Program-made: the position numbers and the translations under genes
Notes under the pieces: model-generated
Told to the model about the DNA's origin: nothing
Seen by the model: the letters and a program-made list of their open reading frames with translations, nothing else
The model's database searches: none
DNA from: Synergistaceae bacterium
GTDB taxonomy: Bacteria; Synergistota; Synergistia; Synergistales; Aminobacteriaceae
NCBI GenBank assembly: GCA_031273365.1
Contig: JAISSA010000237.1
Location: 1-16,975 of the forward strand
Direction of reading: 5' to 3'
DNA length: 16,975 nt
In this document: positions 1 through 7,559 of the stretch, piece after piece
Layout: each line of letters opens with the position of its first letter
Numbering within the stretch: position 1 is the stretch's first letter

Positions 1-378
1 ACGCAGGTAAAAAAACGCGGCGAGCTCGTGGCGCGCTTCAACGGCGAGGAGTACGTTCCGTTCATGGTGTTGTCCCTGAAGGCCGGCGGCGTCGGTCTCA
101 ACCTCACGGCGGCGAACCACGTCATCCATTTTGATCGATGGTGGAACCCGGCCGTCGAAAACCAGGCGACCGATCGGGCGTTCCGCATCGGCCAGAAAAA
201 AAACGTCCTCGTGCATAAGTTCATCACCGTCGGCACGATCGAGGAAAAGATCGACGCGATGCTCGAGGAAAAGCAGAAGATGGCGGACGACGTTCTGGCA
301 TCGAGCGGCGAAACGTGGATAACCGAGATGAGCAACGCCGAGCTGATGAAGCTCTTCAGACTGGAGGCGAGCGCATGA
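1..378 (+). CDS. SNF2-family (Swi2/Snf2) DEAD/DEAH-type helicase, C-terminal fragment
   Basis: The reading frame is open from base 1, so the protein begins before the window; 125 residues of the C-terminal end are visible. It reads through LKAGGVGLNLTAANHV, then a WWNPAVENQATDRAFRIGQ stretch. These are helicase motifs V and VI of the second RecA-like lobe of SNF2 ATPases, including the Q..DR..RIGQ arginine-finger region. A helical tail (EEKIDAMLEEKQKMADDVL) and a short acidic/hydrophobic C terminus typical of bacterial SNF2 proteins follow. SNF2 proteins are ATP-driven double-strand DNA translocases; the bacterial target is not established. The stop overlaps the start of the SWIM-domain gene by 4 bases (ATGA), so the two are translationally coupled. 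SNF2 helicase plus SWIM protein is a recurrent bacterial pair (for example ywqA/ywqB in Bacillus subtilis), which suggests a joint DNA-related role. The N-terminal ATPase lobe cannot be assessed. Confidence 0.95.
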   Translation, partial: TQVKKRGELVARFNGEEYVPFMVLSLKAGGVGLNLTAANHVIHFDRWWNPAVENQATDRAFRIGQKKNVLVHKFITVGTIEEKIDAMLEEKQKMADDVLASSGETWITEMSNAELMKLFRLEASA

Positions 379-1178
379 GTTGGGGATATTTCGAATATAC
401 GCCCGTAGCGCAAAAAAAGGCCGACGCTCAAAGACAGCTTGAAAAACTGAGAAAGAAAAATCCCAATATTTCGCCCGTCGTCATCGAGGGCAGGAAGATA
501 GCCAAAACCTGGTGGGGCATGGCGTGGAATCGGAATCTCGAAAGCTACGCCGATTACTCCAACCGCATCAGCCGCGGCAGCGCCTACGTCAGAAACGGAA
601 TGGTGCTGGACCTGCAAATTACGTCGGGAAACATAAGCGCGCTGGTGCAGGGCTCCCGCAGTGAGCCTTACAAAGTTCTGATCAGGATAGACAAACTGTC
701 CGCCGCCAGATGGAACGCCATCGCGGAGCAGAGCAGCAGCAGAATCGGCAGCCTCGCGGAACTGACCGAGGGCAAATTTCCGGAAACGCTGTCTCAGGCG
801 TTTTTGCAGCAGGGCAAAGGGTTGTTCCCCTCGCCGAAGGAAATTCATTTTAACTGTTCCTGCCCGGACTGGGCCGGGATGTGCAAGCACGTCGCGGCCA
901 CGCTTTACGGCGTGGGAGCACGACTCGATCACGATCCGCTGCTGTTTTTTACCCTGCGCGACATCGATTTCTCCGCGCTGCTCAAAAAATCGGTCGAGGA
1001 GAAAATAGAGAGCCTGCTGAAAAACGCGAATAAAAAATCGCAACGGGTGATCGACGATGCCGATCTCGCCGGCCTGTTCGGCGTGCAGACCCCCGGCGTG
1101 CAGACCGCAGAAGAGCGCCGGAGCCCCCGAAAAGTGCAGAGGAAGCGTCGGGCCGGAGCCGGAGCGGCCGGTGCATGA
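375..1178 (+). CDS. SWIM zinc-finger protein
   Basis: A 267-residue protein. The start is the ATG at 375 because GGAGG lies at 363-367 with a 7-base spacer and the ATG overlaps the upstream stop; an earlier in-frame ATG at 315 lies deep inside the helicase gene. A SWIM motif is clear: C161-S-C163, six residues, then C170-K-H172 (CxC...CxH), followed by the usual helix AATLYGVGARLD. SWIM domains bind zinc and are thought to bind DNA or protein. The N-terminal part (WWGMAWNRNLESYADYSNRISRG) matches the conserved block of bacterial SWIM proteins encoded next to SNF2 helicases. The C terminus is a low-complexity basic tail rich in R, K, A and G (from about residue 240), probably disordered. The biochemical role is unknown; partnership with the adjacent helicase is inferred from gene order. 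Confidence 0.9.
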   Translation: MSWGYFEYTPVAQKKADAQRQLEKLRKKNPNISPVVIEGRKIAKTWWGMAWNRNLESYADYSNRISRGSAYVRNGMVLDLQITSGNISALVQGSRSEPYKVLIRIDKLSAARWNAIAEQSSSRIGSLAELTEGKFPETLSQAFLQQGKGLFPSPKEIHFNCSCPDWAGMCKHVAATLYGVGARLDHDPLLFFTLRDIDFSALLKKSVEEKIESLLKNANKKSQRVIDDADLAGLFGVQTPGVQTAEERRSPRKVQRKRRAGAGAAGA

Positions 1179-1180
1179 TG

Positions 1181-1186
1181 TATAAT
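1181..1186 (+). promoter_or_regulatory. possible -10 box upstream of the MFS gene
   Basis: A perfect TATAAT lies in the 63-base gap between the SWIM gene and the MFS gene. I see no convincing -35 hexamer 16-18 bases upstream, where the sequence is GC-rich coding DNA. It is therefore only a candidate start for an MFS-nif3 transcript. Confidence 0.3.
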
Positions 1187-1241
1187 GCGTAAAGAACGAT
1201 GACGGTAGAATTTTAAAAAAAGGCAGAGAGGATCTTAACCC

Positions 1242-2471
1242 GTGATCGAACTGCCGGCTGAGGGGTTCGCGCGGATGCGTCTTCTTGTTGTGTACCTGAT
1301 CGTCATTACCTGGGCGATTTACTCTTATTCCAACGTGTTTTTTCTGTTTGCGCCCTATCTGACGCGGAAGGGATTTTCCCCGGACGACGCGGGAATTCTG
1401 GTGGGGGCCTTTTACGCGGCGACGACCCTGATTCGGCCCGTGGGCGGCTGGATCGTCGAGCGGGGGGGAATACGTCGGACGCTTGTCGCGTCGGCCTGCG
1501 TCTGTCTGGGGGCGGCGGCGTTCAACTTCTTCATCTCGTCCTTCCAGGCGTTTCTGGCAGTTCGAGTCGCCATGGGCTGCGCGTTCGGCGTTTTTGTCGT
1601 GACGCTCACCACCTGCCAGTCCCTGGTCATCCCCGAAAACATTCGCGGCACGGCCTTTGCCATGATCACTCTGGGCGCGCTGACCTGCCTGTTTACGGTC
1701 GTTCCCCTCGCCGATCACCTTCTGGCCCGGAACAGGACGACGCTGTTTCTGTCCGTTCCCGTCGCCATGGCGGCGTTATGTATTGTGCTGTCCTGTCTCC
1801 TTCCGTCGTTTTCAACGCCTCCAGCGCCTCCAGCTCTTCCAACGCCTCCAGCGCCTCCGGCGGCCCTGAACCCGAAGGGCCCGGAAGCGCTGGCGTGGGG
1901 GACCTGGAGGGACCTGTACGGAGAGACGCCGTTCTGGCGGACGGTGACGTCCTGCTCGCTTTTCGGGCTCTGCGACGCCTCCATCGTCTGCCTTCCGGCT
2001 CTGGCCCTGGCGATGGGGCTCGTCCCCACCTTCTTCGTCGTGGGAAACGGACTGGGGGCGCTGGCGATGCGGACTCTGGGATACGATTTCTTCAATCGTC
2101 GTCCCCGTTACGTCTTTGCCGGCCCCTCGCTTTTTGTCATGGCGGTTTTTTTGTATCTCACCACGAAGGCGACGACCAACGGATGGCTTTTTGTCTGCGG
2201 TTTCTTTTATGGAACGGGGATGGGGTACGGCTTCCCCGCGCACCTGGCTCTGACCGGGGACCTCGCTCCGGCGCGGCTGCGCGCGAAGATGTCCGCGCTC
2301 GTCTATTTCTGCTACGACATAAGCTGGTTCATTTTTCCCGTTTACGTCGGCTTTGCGACGCCCCGCGTCGGAGAGATGCGGGCGTTCAGGGTTCTGGCGG
2401 CGCTCTGCGTGCTCTCGGGGGTCGGCGTGACCGTCATGTGGAGGGCCTATTCGAAGAAGGTGAAATTTTGA
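1242..2471 (+). CDS. MFS transporter, substrate unknown
   Basis: A 409-residue integral membrane protein with about 12 hydrophobic segments in two halves, the usual size and topology of the major facilitator superfamily. The loop after the second helix carries GGWIVERGGIRRTL, a form of MFS motif A (G-x3-D/E-R-x-G-R-R). The two halves are joined by a proline/alanine-rich linker at about residues 192-208, encoded by a 27-base tandem duplication. Two starts are possible: GTG at 1242 behind AGAGAGG, or ATG at 1275 (MRLLVVYLIV), which puts the first helix at the N terminus and has GAGGGG upstream. I give the longer form; the ATG is equally credible. The stop overlaps the start of the Nif3 gene by 4 bases. 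Nothing here identifies the cargo. Confidence 0.88.
   Translation: MIELPAEGFARMRLLVVYLIVITWAIYSYSNVFFLFAPYLTRKGFSPDDAGILVGAFYAATTLIRPVGGWIVERGGIRRTLVASACVCLGAAAFNFFISSFQAFLAVRVAMGCAFGVFVVTLTTCQSLVIPENIRGTAFAMITLGALTCLFTVVPLADHLLARNRTTLFLSVPVAMAALCIVLSCLLPSFSTPPAPPALPTPPAPPAALNPKGPEALAWGTWRDLYGETPFWRTVTSCSLFGLCDASIVCLPALALAMGLVPTFFVVGNGLGALAMRTLGYDFFNRRPRYVFAGPSLFVMAVFLYLTTKATTNGWLFVCGFFYGTGMGYGFPAHLALTGDLAPARLRAKMSALVYFCYDISWFIFPVYVGFATPRVGEMRAFRVLAALCVLSGVGVTVMWRAYSKKVKF
1813..1858 (+). repeat. 27-bp-period tandem duplication in the MFS linker
   Basis: CAACGCCTCCAGCGCCTCC occurs at 1813-1831 and again at 1840-1858, identical over 19 bases with a 27-base period (9 codons, so in frame). It encodes the TPPAPPALP-TPPAPPAAL linker between the two halves of the transporter. 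It looks like a simple in-frame duplication in a flexible loop. Confidence 0.85.
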
Positions 2472-3250
2472 AGGTACGGGATATCCTCGATAAAATCGAC
2501 CTCATCGCCCCGTTCGCGCTTGCGGAGGATTGGGACAACTGCGGGCTTATGGCGGGAGATCCGGACTGGGAGGTTCGACGCCTCGCTCTGGCCCTGGACC
2601 CCCTGCCCGAGGCGCTGGAGGAGGCCTCCCGCAGGGAATGTCAGGCGCTGCTGTCCCATCACCCTCTTTTTTTCAGGCCCTTCAGGAGCCTCGATTTCTC
2701 TCACGGCGCAGGAAAGGTCGTCAGAATGGCGGCTCAGGCCGGAATGGCCGTACTGGCTGCGCACACGAACTGGGACAGCGCGGAACGCGGGGTCAGTCAA
2801 ATCCTGGCCCGGCGAATGAAGCTCGTCTCCGTCGTTCCTCTGGAGCCGTCGGCGCGCGGTGCGGGGGGCATGGGCGCGGTGGGCGATCTGGCCGCCGTCG
2901 CGCCGCTGCGTGAGGTGCTGGACAGGATAAAAGGGGCGTGGAACCTGACGCGCATCGATTACTACGGCCCGGCGGACTGCGGTATACTGCGGATAGCCCT
3001 TTGCGGCGGCTCGGGGGGAGGGCTCCACCCCGCGGCGCTGTCCGTGAAAGCGGACCTGTACGTCACCGCGGACATGAAATATCACGAGATTCTGGACTGC
3101 GTCCGCTCGGGGCTCCCCGTCGCCGTCGTCGATCACGCGGAAATGGAGAGCGTCGCCCTGACGGAGCTGGCGCGGCGTCTCGCGACGCCGGGGGAGCTGG
3201 ACGTCGTGCCGATGGATTACAGGGGACTCGCCGCGCCGCTGCACGTGTGA
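2468..3250 (+). CDS. Nif3/DUF34-family dinuclear metal protein
   Basis: A 260-residue protein starting at TTG 2468, which overlaps the MFS stop (TTGA) and has AGGTGA just upstream. The frame stays open far upstream inside the MFS gene, but family alignment begins here (MKVRDILDKIDLIAPFALAE). Conserved metal-site blocks are visible: EDWDNCGL (20-27), SHHPLFF (63-69), HTNWD (99-103), TADMKYHE, and DHAEME (222-227), where the family usually has a GH..xE block. Nif3-like proteins form toroidal hexamers with a two-metal site per subunit. Some databases call them GTP cyclohydrolase I type 2, but the physiological reaction is unsettled. The length fits the short form without an inserted PII-like domain. 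In Firmicutes this family often lies next to trmK and rpoD; here it sits before trpS. Confidence 0.9.
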   Translation: MKVRDILDKIDLIAPFALAEDWDNCGLMAGDPDWEVRRLALALDPLPEALEEASRRECQALLSHHPLFFRPFRSLDFSHGAGKVVRMAAQAGMAVLAAHTNWDSAERGVSQILARRMKLVSVVPLEPSARGAGGMGAVGDLAAVAPLREVLDRIKGAWNLTRIDYYGPADCGILRIALCGGSGGGLHPAALSVKADLYVTADMKYHEILDCVRSGLPVAVVDHAEMESVALTELARRLATPGELDVVPMDYRGLAAPLHV

Positions 3251-3251
3251 A

Positions 3252-3269
3252 CGGAAGCGGAGCCTTCCG
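3252..3269 (+). other. small hairpin between nif3-like gene and trpS
   Basis: CGGAAG at 3252-3257 and CTTCCG at 3264-3269 pair around a 6-base loop. The sequence after it (AAATTTTATAAGG) has only four consecutive T, so it is a poor intrinsic terminator. It may only mark the operon junction. Confidence 0.35.
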
Positions 3270-3294
3270 AAATTTTATAAGGTGGTAGTGTGGA

Positions 3295-4308
3295 ATGAAC
3301 AGGAGCAGGGTTTTTAGCGGAATGAGACCGACCGGGCAGCTGCATCTCGGCCACCTGGCCGGGGCGCTGACCAACTGGGTAAAACTTCAGGAGGACCACG
3401 ACTGTTTTTACGGCATCGTCGACTGGCACGCCCTGATGTCGAATTACGACGACTCCGAAGAGACCCGGAAACTTTGCATGGATGTCCTTCTGGACTGGCT
3501 TTCGGTGGGACTGAGCCCGGAGAAAAGCTGCATTTTCATTCAGTCTCACGTGCCCCAGCACGCGGAGCTTTTTCTTGCGCTCTCGATGATAACGCCGCTG
3601 GGCTGGCTTTACAGGAACCCGACGTATAAGGAACAGATCGTGAACATCCGGAATAAGGACCTCAGCACCTTCGCCTTTCTCGGCTACCCTGTCCTGATGG
3701 CCGCGGACATTCTGCTCTACAGGGCGGAAAAGGTTCCGGTGGGAGAGGATCAGAGCGCCCACATGGAGCTCAGCCGCGAACTCGTCCGCCGTTTCAACCA
3801 TTTCTTCGGCGAAGGACTGCTGCCCGAGCCGCAGACCCTTCTGACGCCCACCCCGAAGGTCCCCGGCACGGACGGCCGGAAGATGAGCAAGTCCTATAAG
3901 AACTCGCTGTATATCTCGGAGAGCGCGGAGTCGATGTGGGAGAAGCTTCGCACCATGATTACGGACCCCTCGCGCGAAAAACGCAGGGACCCGGGCGACC
4001 CCGGGAAATGTCCGGTGTGGGACATTCACAAGGTGTTCAACCCGGACGAGTCAGAGCGCGCGGAGATCGACAACGGCTGCCGGACCGCGGGCATCGGGTG
4101 CATCGACTGTAAAAAAATGCTGAACACCCATATCGCGGAGATGATGGAGCCGATTCACGAGCGGCGCGCCCGTTACGAAAAAGACGCCGGCCTGCTGAAC
4201 GACATCCTCGTCGAGGGGGCCAGACGCGCGGAGGCCGTGGCCAGAGCGACCATGCGGGATATTTACCCCTCGATGGGTCTTCTCGCGCGGGCCGATCGCG
4301 TCAGCTGA
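3295..4308 (+). CDS. trpS: tryptophanyl-tRNA synthetase
   Basis: A 337-residue class I aminoacyl-tRNA synthetase, the normal bacterial TrpRS length. It joins tryptophan to tRNA-Trp using ATP in the cytoplasm. The N-terminal MNRSRVFSGMRPTGQLHLGHLAG holds the HIGH-type signature as H17-L-G-H20, and the KMSKS loop is intact at residues 196-200 (GRKMSKSYKN). The AGxxxxxLNWVxLQ-like helix and the D-Q-x-x-H active-site block (VGEDQSAHMELSRELVRRFN) are also present. The ATG at 3295 has GGTGG eight bases upstream. The scpA start follows only 18 bases after the stop, with a small hairpin over the junction. Nothing is unusual in the protein. Confidence 0.97.
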   Translation: MNRSRVFSGMRPTGQLHLGHLAGALTNWVKLQEDHDCFYGIVDWHALMSNYDDSEETRKLCMDVLLDWLSVGLSPEKSCIFIQSHVPQHAELFLALSMITPLGWLYRNPTYKEQIVNIRNKDLSTFAFLGYPVLMAADILLYRAEKVPVGEDQSAHMELSRELVRRFNHFFGEGLLPEPQTLLTPTPKVPGTDGRKMSKSYKNSLYISESAESMWEKLRTMITDPSREKRRDPGDPGKCPVWDIHKVFNPDESERAEIDNGCRTAGIGCIDCKKMLNTHIAEMMEPIHERRARYEKDAGLLNDILVEGARRAEAVARATMRDIYPSMGLLARADRVS

Positions 4309-4320
4309 CCGGCCCCGGTC
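4307..4320 (+). other. hairpin over the trpS stop / scpA leader
   Basis: GACCG (4307-4311) and CGGTC (4316-4320) pair around GCCC. The hairpin begins inside the trpS stop codon and ends 6 bases before the scpA ATG, occupying the place where a Shine-Dalgarno sequence would be. It could influence coupling of scpA translation to trpS termination; that is inference. Confidence 0.4.
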
Positions 4321-4326
4321 ACGCGT

Positions 4327-5148
4327 ATGCCGCAGGAGAGCGTCGAGGTATCCATCAACGGGTTTTCCGGTCCTCTCGACCTGCTGTGTCACCTCGTGGA
4401 GAGTCGGCAGATGCAGGCCTCCGAGATCAAGGTGACGCAACTGGTGCGCATTTACGGCGCATGGCTTCTGAAGACGCGGAAGGCCCCGATGGACATGCTG
4501 TCGGAGTTCTTTTACATGGTGGCCGGCCTGCTGCTGCAAAAGACGCTTTCCCTGCTGCCCGGAGCCGTTCAGGACGGTCTTCCGGACGGCCTCGCGGACG
4601 ACGAAAATTTGCCCGTGAGCGAGGAGGAGCTTCTGGAAAAACTCGCGCGTTATCGTCCGTATCGAACGGCAACCGCCTGGCTGGAGGAGCGAAAGGTGCG
4701 CCGGGAAAGGCGTTTCAGGCGCGTCGTGCCGGACGCGGGCGAAAGGGCCGGAAGCAGTGAGATCGAGCCGGTGTATGACGTCGGAGACCTTTATTTTTTG
4801 GCCCGCCTCTGGTGGGGGCTGTTCGAGCGACGCGCCCAGGCCCGCAGGAAAAAAAACGGGTCGATTGTCGAGCCTGTGGATAATGAAGCGGACAATGGAG
4901 TGGATCATGAATGGGACGGAGTGCCGGAGGCGCTTCCCGAGGAGTCGCAGATTCAGAGCCGCATCGCCGAGCTGGAGGCGAAGCTGAGCTGTGATTCCGT
5001 TCTCTCTCTGAACGCGCTCTGGGCGCTTTCTCCAAACATCAGGATGCTGGTCGTGACGCTTTTGGCCGTTCTGGAGATGTGCAGGATGGGCAAGGTCCGT
5101 ATTGAACAGGAGACGCCTTTTGCCGATGTCAAAATCTGCGCGAAGTGA
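4327..5148 (+). CDS. scpA: segregation and condensation protein A
   Basis: A 273-residue kleisin. ScpA bridges the SMC head domains and, with ScpB, forms the SMC-ScpAB condensin that compacts and separates chromosomes. The N-terminal signature VSINGFSGPLDLLCHLVES (residues 7-25) matches the family F.GPLDLLL.LI block that contacts the SMC neck. A middle region with helical LLEKLARYRPYR and a charged, probably disordered linker (about 165-210) follows. The C-terminal winged-helix portion ends in VRIEQETPFADVKI. The trpS stop is in the same frame 18 bases upstream, so ATG 4327 is the earliest ATG possible; no clear Shine-Dalgarno precedes it. The 3' end overlaps scpB by 23 bases, consistent with stoichiometric coupling. 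Confidence 0.93.
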   Translation: MPQESVEVSINGFSGPLDLLCHLVESRQMQASEIKVTQLVRIYGAWLLKTRKAPMDMLSEFFYMVAGLLLQKTLSLLPGAVQDGLPDGLADDENLPVSEEELLEKLARYRPYRTATAWLEERKVRRERRFRRVVPDAGERAGSSEIEPVYDVGDLYFLARLWWGLFERRAQARRKKNGSIVEPVDNEADNGVDHEWDGVPEALPEESQIQSRIAELEAKLSCDSVLSLNALWALSPNIRMLVVTLLAVLEMCRMGKVRIEQETPFADVKICAK

Positions 5149-5815
5149 TCCCTCCGACGTTTCCGGCAATACTCCTGTCAATATTCCTGCCCCTGCCGTC
5201 GTCCCGCTTTCGGACCTGGCCGCCCGGATCGAGGCGGTGCTTTTCCTGGCCGCCGAGCCGGTCTCCGAGGCGGAGCTGAAAAACGTCTTCGGCGTGGCGA
5301 CGGGGGAGATAACGGCGGCCCTCGCGGAGCTGGAGGGGCATCTTGCGGCGGGGCACGGGCTCGTGCTGACGTCCGCGGCCGGGGGATGGGTTCTGGAGAC
5401 CAGCCCTCACTTTGCGGAGGTGTTGTCGCTTTTTCGCGACACCGCGCAGAGGGGACGGGTGCGTCTCAGCCGCGCGGCCGTGGAGACGCTGGCGGTCATC
5501 GCCTGGAATCAGCCCGTGACGCGGAGCGAGGTGGAGGACCTGAGAGGCGTGCGCAGCGAGCGCGCCATCGGTACGTTGTTGTCTCACGAGCTGATTCGCA
5601 TATCGGGGCGCAGGAAGACGAGCGGCTCTCCCATTCTTTATCGGACCACCAGGCGTTTTCTGGACGTTTTCGGGCTCGAGGCCATCGTCGACCTGCCCGG
5701 TCTGGAGGAACTCATGGAGCTGGGGGCCGGTCCGTCGGAGGAAGCGGCAATGGAAGATCGCCTTAAAGAGCATTGCATTGAAGAGGGGACAGGGGAGGCG
5801 AACGATGCGCCTTAA
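5126..5815 (+). CDS. scpB: segregation and condensation protein B
   Basis: A 229-residue protein; ScpB dimers bind the central part of ScpA in the SMC condensin complex. The start is taken as ATG 5126, which has AGGAG about 13 bases upstream; a TTG at 5102 is possible but lies deeper in scpA. The first 30 residues are a low-complexity S/P/A-rich leader. Two winged-helix domains then follow: LAARIEAVLFLAAEPVSEAELKNVF-type at about 32-110, and LSRAAVETLAVIAWNQPVTRSEVEDLRGVRSE at about 110-190. The second contains the hallmark ET-LA-VIAW-QP-TR-EVE-RGV block of ScpB. The C-terminal tail is acidic. It overlaps the next gene by 11 bases. Confidence 0.94.
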   Translation: MSKSARSDPSDVSGNTPVNIPAPAVVPLSDLAARIEAVLFLAAEPVSEAELKNVFGVATGEITAALAELEGHLAAGHGLVLTSAAGGWVLETSPHFAEVLSLFRDTAQRGRVRLSRAAVETLAVIAWNQPVTRSEVEDLRGVRSERAIGTLLSHELIRISGRRKTSGSPILYRTTRRFLDVFGLEAIVDLPGLEELMELGAGPSEEAAMEDRLKEHCIEEGTGEANDAP

Positions 5816-6521
5816 CGCCTTTCTCGCCGAATGCGGGGTCGCGTCGAGGCGAAAGTCGGAGGAATTCGTCTTGGGCGGCCGGGTGCGCGTCAACGGTAAA
5901 ATCATTTTGGCGCCGTATTTCCAGACGGACCCGGGGGACGTCGTGGAGCTGGACGGGGCGCGCGTCGCACCCTGTTCGAAGGTCTACGTCGTCATGAACA
6001 AACCGGAGGGCGTCGTGTGCGCCGTTTCCGACAGGTACGACCCCGTCGTGGTGGACATGCTGCCCGGGGAGATTCGTGCGAAGCGTGTATTTCCCGTCGG
6101 ACGCCTGGATCGGGAGAGTGAAGGATTGTTAATCCTGACGAATGATGGTATGTTTACCCAGAGCATTGTCCACCCCTCGAAGGGCGTCGTGAAGGAATAC
6201 GAGGCCCTTCTCAATGTGGAGATCAACGAGAAACGACTCAGACGCTGGAGCGGGGGATTCGAAATGGAGGGCCGTCGCGTGCGTCCCCTCACGATAGCTC
6301 TTATGGATCGGGAACCGCACGCCCGCTGGATTTGTCTGACGATCGGAGAAGGGTTGAAACGCGAGATACGCAGGATGGCAAACCTGGCTGGCTTCAGCGT
6401 CGTAAGGCTGATACGGCGCAGGATCGGTCAATTGACGCTGGAGAAACTTCAAAGGGGCCAATTCATGGAATTGTCTTTTTCCGATCTGTACACTAAAATA
6501 TTCAGGGGCGGTTCAGTTTAG
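5805..6521 (+). CDS. rluB: 23S/16S rRNA pseudouridine synthase, RluB/RsuA family
   Basis: A 238-residue RNA-modifying enzyme. The ATG at 5805 has GGGGAGG about 7 bases upstream and overlaps the scpB stop. Residues 1-60 form an S4 RNA-binding domain (MRLNAFLAECGVASRRKSEEFVLGGRVRVNG). The catalytic domain follows, with VMNKPEGVVC and the active-site block GRLDRESEGLLILTNDG; D102 is the expected catalytic aspartate. The C-terminal LTIGEGLKREIRRM is the conserved EG..RQ(I/V)RRM-like block. Enzymes of this family isomerise a single uridine in 23S rRNA (RluB, position 2605 in E. coli) or 16S rRNA (RsuA). The scpA-scpB-rluB order is common in Gram-positive-like genomes, which favours RluB; substrate specificity cannot be read directly. 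Confidence 0.92.
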   Translation: MRLNAFLAECGVASRRKSEEFVLGGRVRVNGKIILAPYFQTDPGDVVELDGARVAPCSKVYVVMNKPEGVVCAVSDRYDPVVVDMLPGEIRAKRVFPVGRLDRESEGLLILTNDGMFTQSIVHPSKGVVKEYEALLNVEINEKRLRRWSGGFEMEGRRVRPLTIALMDREPHARWICLTIGEGLKREIRRMANLAGFSVVRLIRRRIGQLTLEKLQRGQFMELSFSDLYTKIFRGGSV

Positions 6522-6527
6522 CTGCGC

Positions 6528-6534
6528 AAGGAGG
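6528..6534 (+). promoter_or_regulatory. strong Shine-Dalgarno fixing the GTG start of the HDOD gene
   Basis: AAGGAGG lies 9 bases before GTG 6544. It is the best ribosome-binding site in the window and decides the non-ATG start of the HDOD gene. Confidence 0.85.
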
Positions 6535-6543
6535 ACGTATCCG

Positions 6544-7434
6544 GTGAGTGAGATAGACGAGCGTTCGAAGGAACTTATAAAGACGCGTATTATAAGCAAG
6601 CTTAAAGAGATAAAGTCCTTTCCTCAGTTTGTTGTGGAGACGCTGCGTAAGCTCAACGACCCCACCAGCAGCGCGTCGGACGTCGCCGCCAGTCTGTCGC
6701 GCGACGAAGGCCTGGTCCTGCGTACCCTGAAGCTGGCAAACTCGGCGGCCTATGGGATGTCGAGGAACATCTCCGACATCTCCGAAGCAATAGCGCTCCT
6801 GGGTTATAAAAACATCAGCAACATCGTTCTCGCGGCGACGGTCTACTCCGTCATGGACAAGGGTCTTTCCGGCTATGCGCTGGACAGGGGCGAGCTGTGG
6901 CGTCACTCTCTGACGGCGGCCTACGCGGCCCGCTACATCGCGCAGGCGACGCGCAAAGTTCCGCCCGAGGAGGCCTACGTCGGCGGGCTGTTGCACGACA
7001 TCGGCAAGGTCGTTCTGAACGATTACGTTCGTTTCGGCTACGGCATCATTGTGAAGCTGGTGGAGGAAGAGCACATTCCGTTTACCGAGGCGGAGCTGAA
7101 GGTTTTGGGTTTCGAGCACGCCATGGTGGGTTCTCTTCTGGTCGAGCGGTGGGACCTTCCCGAGGGCTATCAGTACGCGACGCTGCTGCACCATAAGCCC
7201 AACGAGCTGGCGCCTGAGCACGCGGAATTTCAGCCGCTGGTCGACGTCGTCAGCGTCGCCAACTCGATGTGCCTGATGCTTGGCGTGGGGCTTGGGGCGG
7301 ACGGCCTCCAGAACTATCTTTTTCCGGAGCCGCTGGAACGCCTGGGGATCAGAGATTACGAGGCTCTCATGTCGGAACTGGTCGATTTTGCCGGCCAGGC
7401 CGCCCAGGAAATGGCGGACATGAGGGAACTGTAA
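6544..7434 (+). CDS. HDOD-domain signalling protein
   Basis: A 296-residue protein starting at GTG 6544, supported by AAGGAGG. Most of the length is one HDOD domain: SFPQFVVETLRKLNDPTSSASDVAASLSRDEGLVLRTLKLANSAAYG (about 24-75), then ISEAIALLGYKNISNIVLAA, the block typical of HDOD proteins. Histidine/aspartate positions expected of HD hydrolases are present: H121 (LWRHSL), H151-D152 (LLHDIGK), H192 (FEHAMVG), H216-H217 (LHHKP) and D234. HDOD proteins are regulatory relatives of HD phosphohydrolases, found in bacterial signalling and biofilm or virulence control, and usually thought catalytically inactive. No output or receiver domain is attached. It sits downstream of rluB, separated by 22 bases, and is followed by repeat copy A, which may end its transcript. 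The target is unknown. Confidence 0.9.
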   Translation: MSEIDERSKELIKTRIISKLKEIKSFPQFVVETLRKLNDPTSSASDVAASLSRDEGLVLRTLKLANSAAYGMSRNISDISEAIALLGYKNISNIVLAATVYSVMDKGLSGYALDRGELWRHSLTAAYAARYIAQATRKVPPEEAYVGGLLHDIGKVVLNDYVRFGYGIIVKLVEEEHIPFTEAELKVLGFEHAMVGSLLVERWDLPEGYQYATLLHHKPNELAPEHAEFQPLVDVVSVANSMCLMLGVGLGADGLQNYLFPEPLERLGIRDYEALMSELVDFAGQAAQEMADMREL

Positions 7435-7551
7435 AACCAAAAAAAATTAACGGGGTCAGGGGCCTGAGGCCCCTGCGGGGCGTGGGGCGGAGCCCCATGG
7501 TTTTTAGGCTTAAAATTGTTGACGTTAGTTGTAAACCAAAAAAGGGGAGCT
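7431..7551 (+). repeat. dispersed two-hairpin repeat, copy A
   Basis: First of three related spacer elements. Order: GTAAAACC, an A-run with TTAACGGGG, hairpin 1 at 7457-7475 (CAGGGGCC-TGA-GGCCCCTG, 8 bp), hairpin 2 at 7484-7496 (GGGGC-GGA-GCCCC, extendable to 8 bp at 7481-7499), then GGCTTAAAATTGTTGACGTT, GTAAACC, an A-run and GGGGAGC. Compared with the copies near 11640 and 15840 the core is nearly identical, while loop-proximal pairs differ in a compensating way. No open reading frame of note lies in it. Confidence 0.9.
7481..7505 (+). terminator. possible intrinsic terminator after the HDOD gene (within copy A)
   Basis: The stem CGTGGGGC-GGA-GCCCCATG (7481-7499, one G-T pair) is followed after one G by TTTTT at 7501-7505. 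Geometry fits a Rho-independent terminator separating the HDOD transcript from cmk. The T-run is short. Confidence 0.45.
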
Positions 7552-7559
7552 GTAAAACC

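Noticed and set aside
1778..2467. Upstream extension of the Nif3 frame through the MFS gene
   Set aside because: The translated extension is R/G-rich with no similarity to the family; the Nif3 domain begins exactly at TTG 2468, which has its own Shine-Dalgarno.
7519..7547. Promoter for cmk built on TTGACG in copy A
   Set aside because: No -10-like hexamer lies 16-18 bases downstream; the sequence there is AAGGGG.
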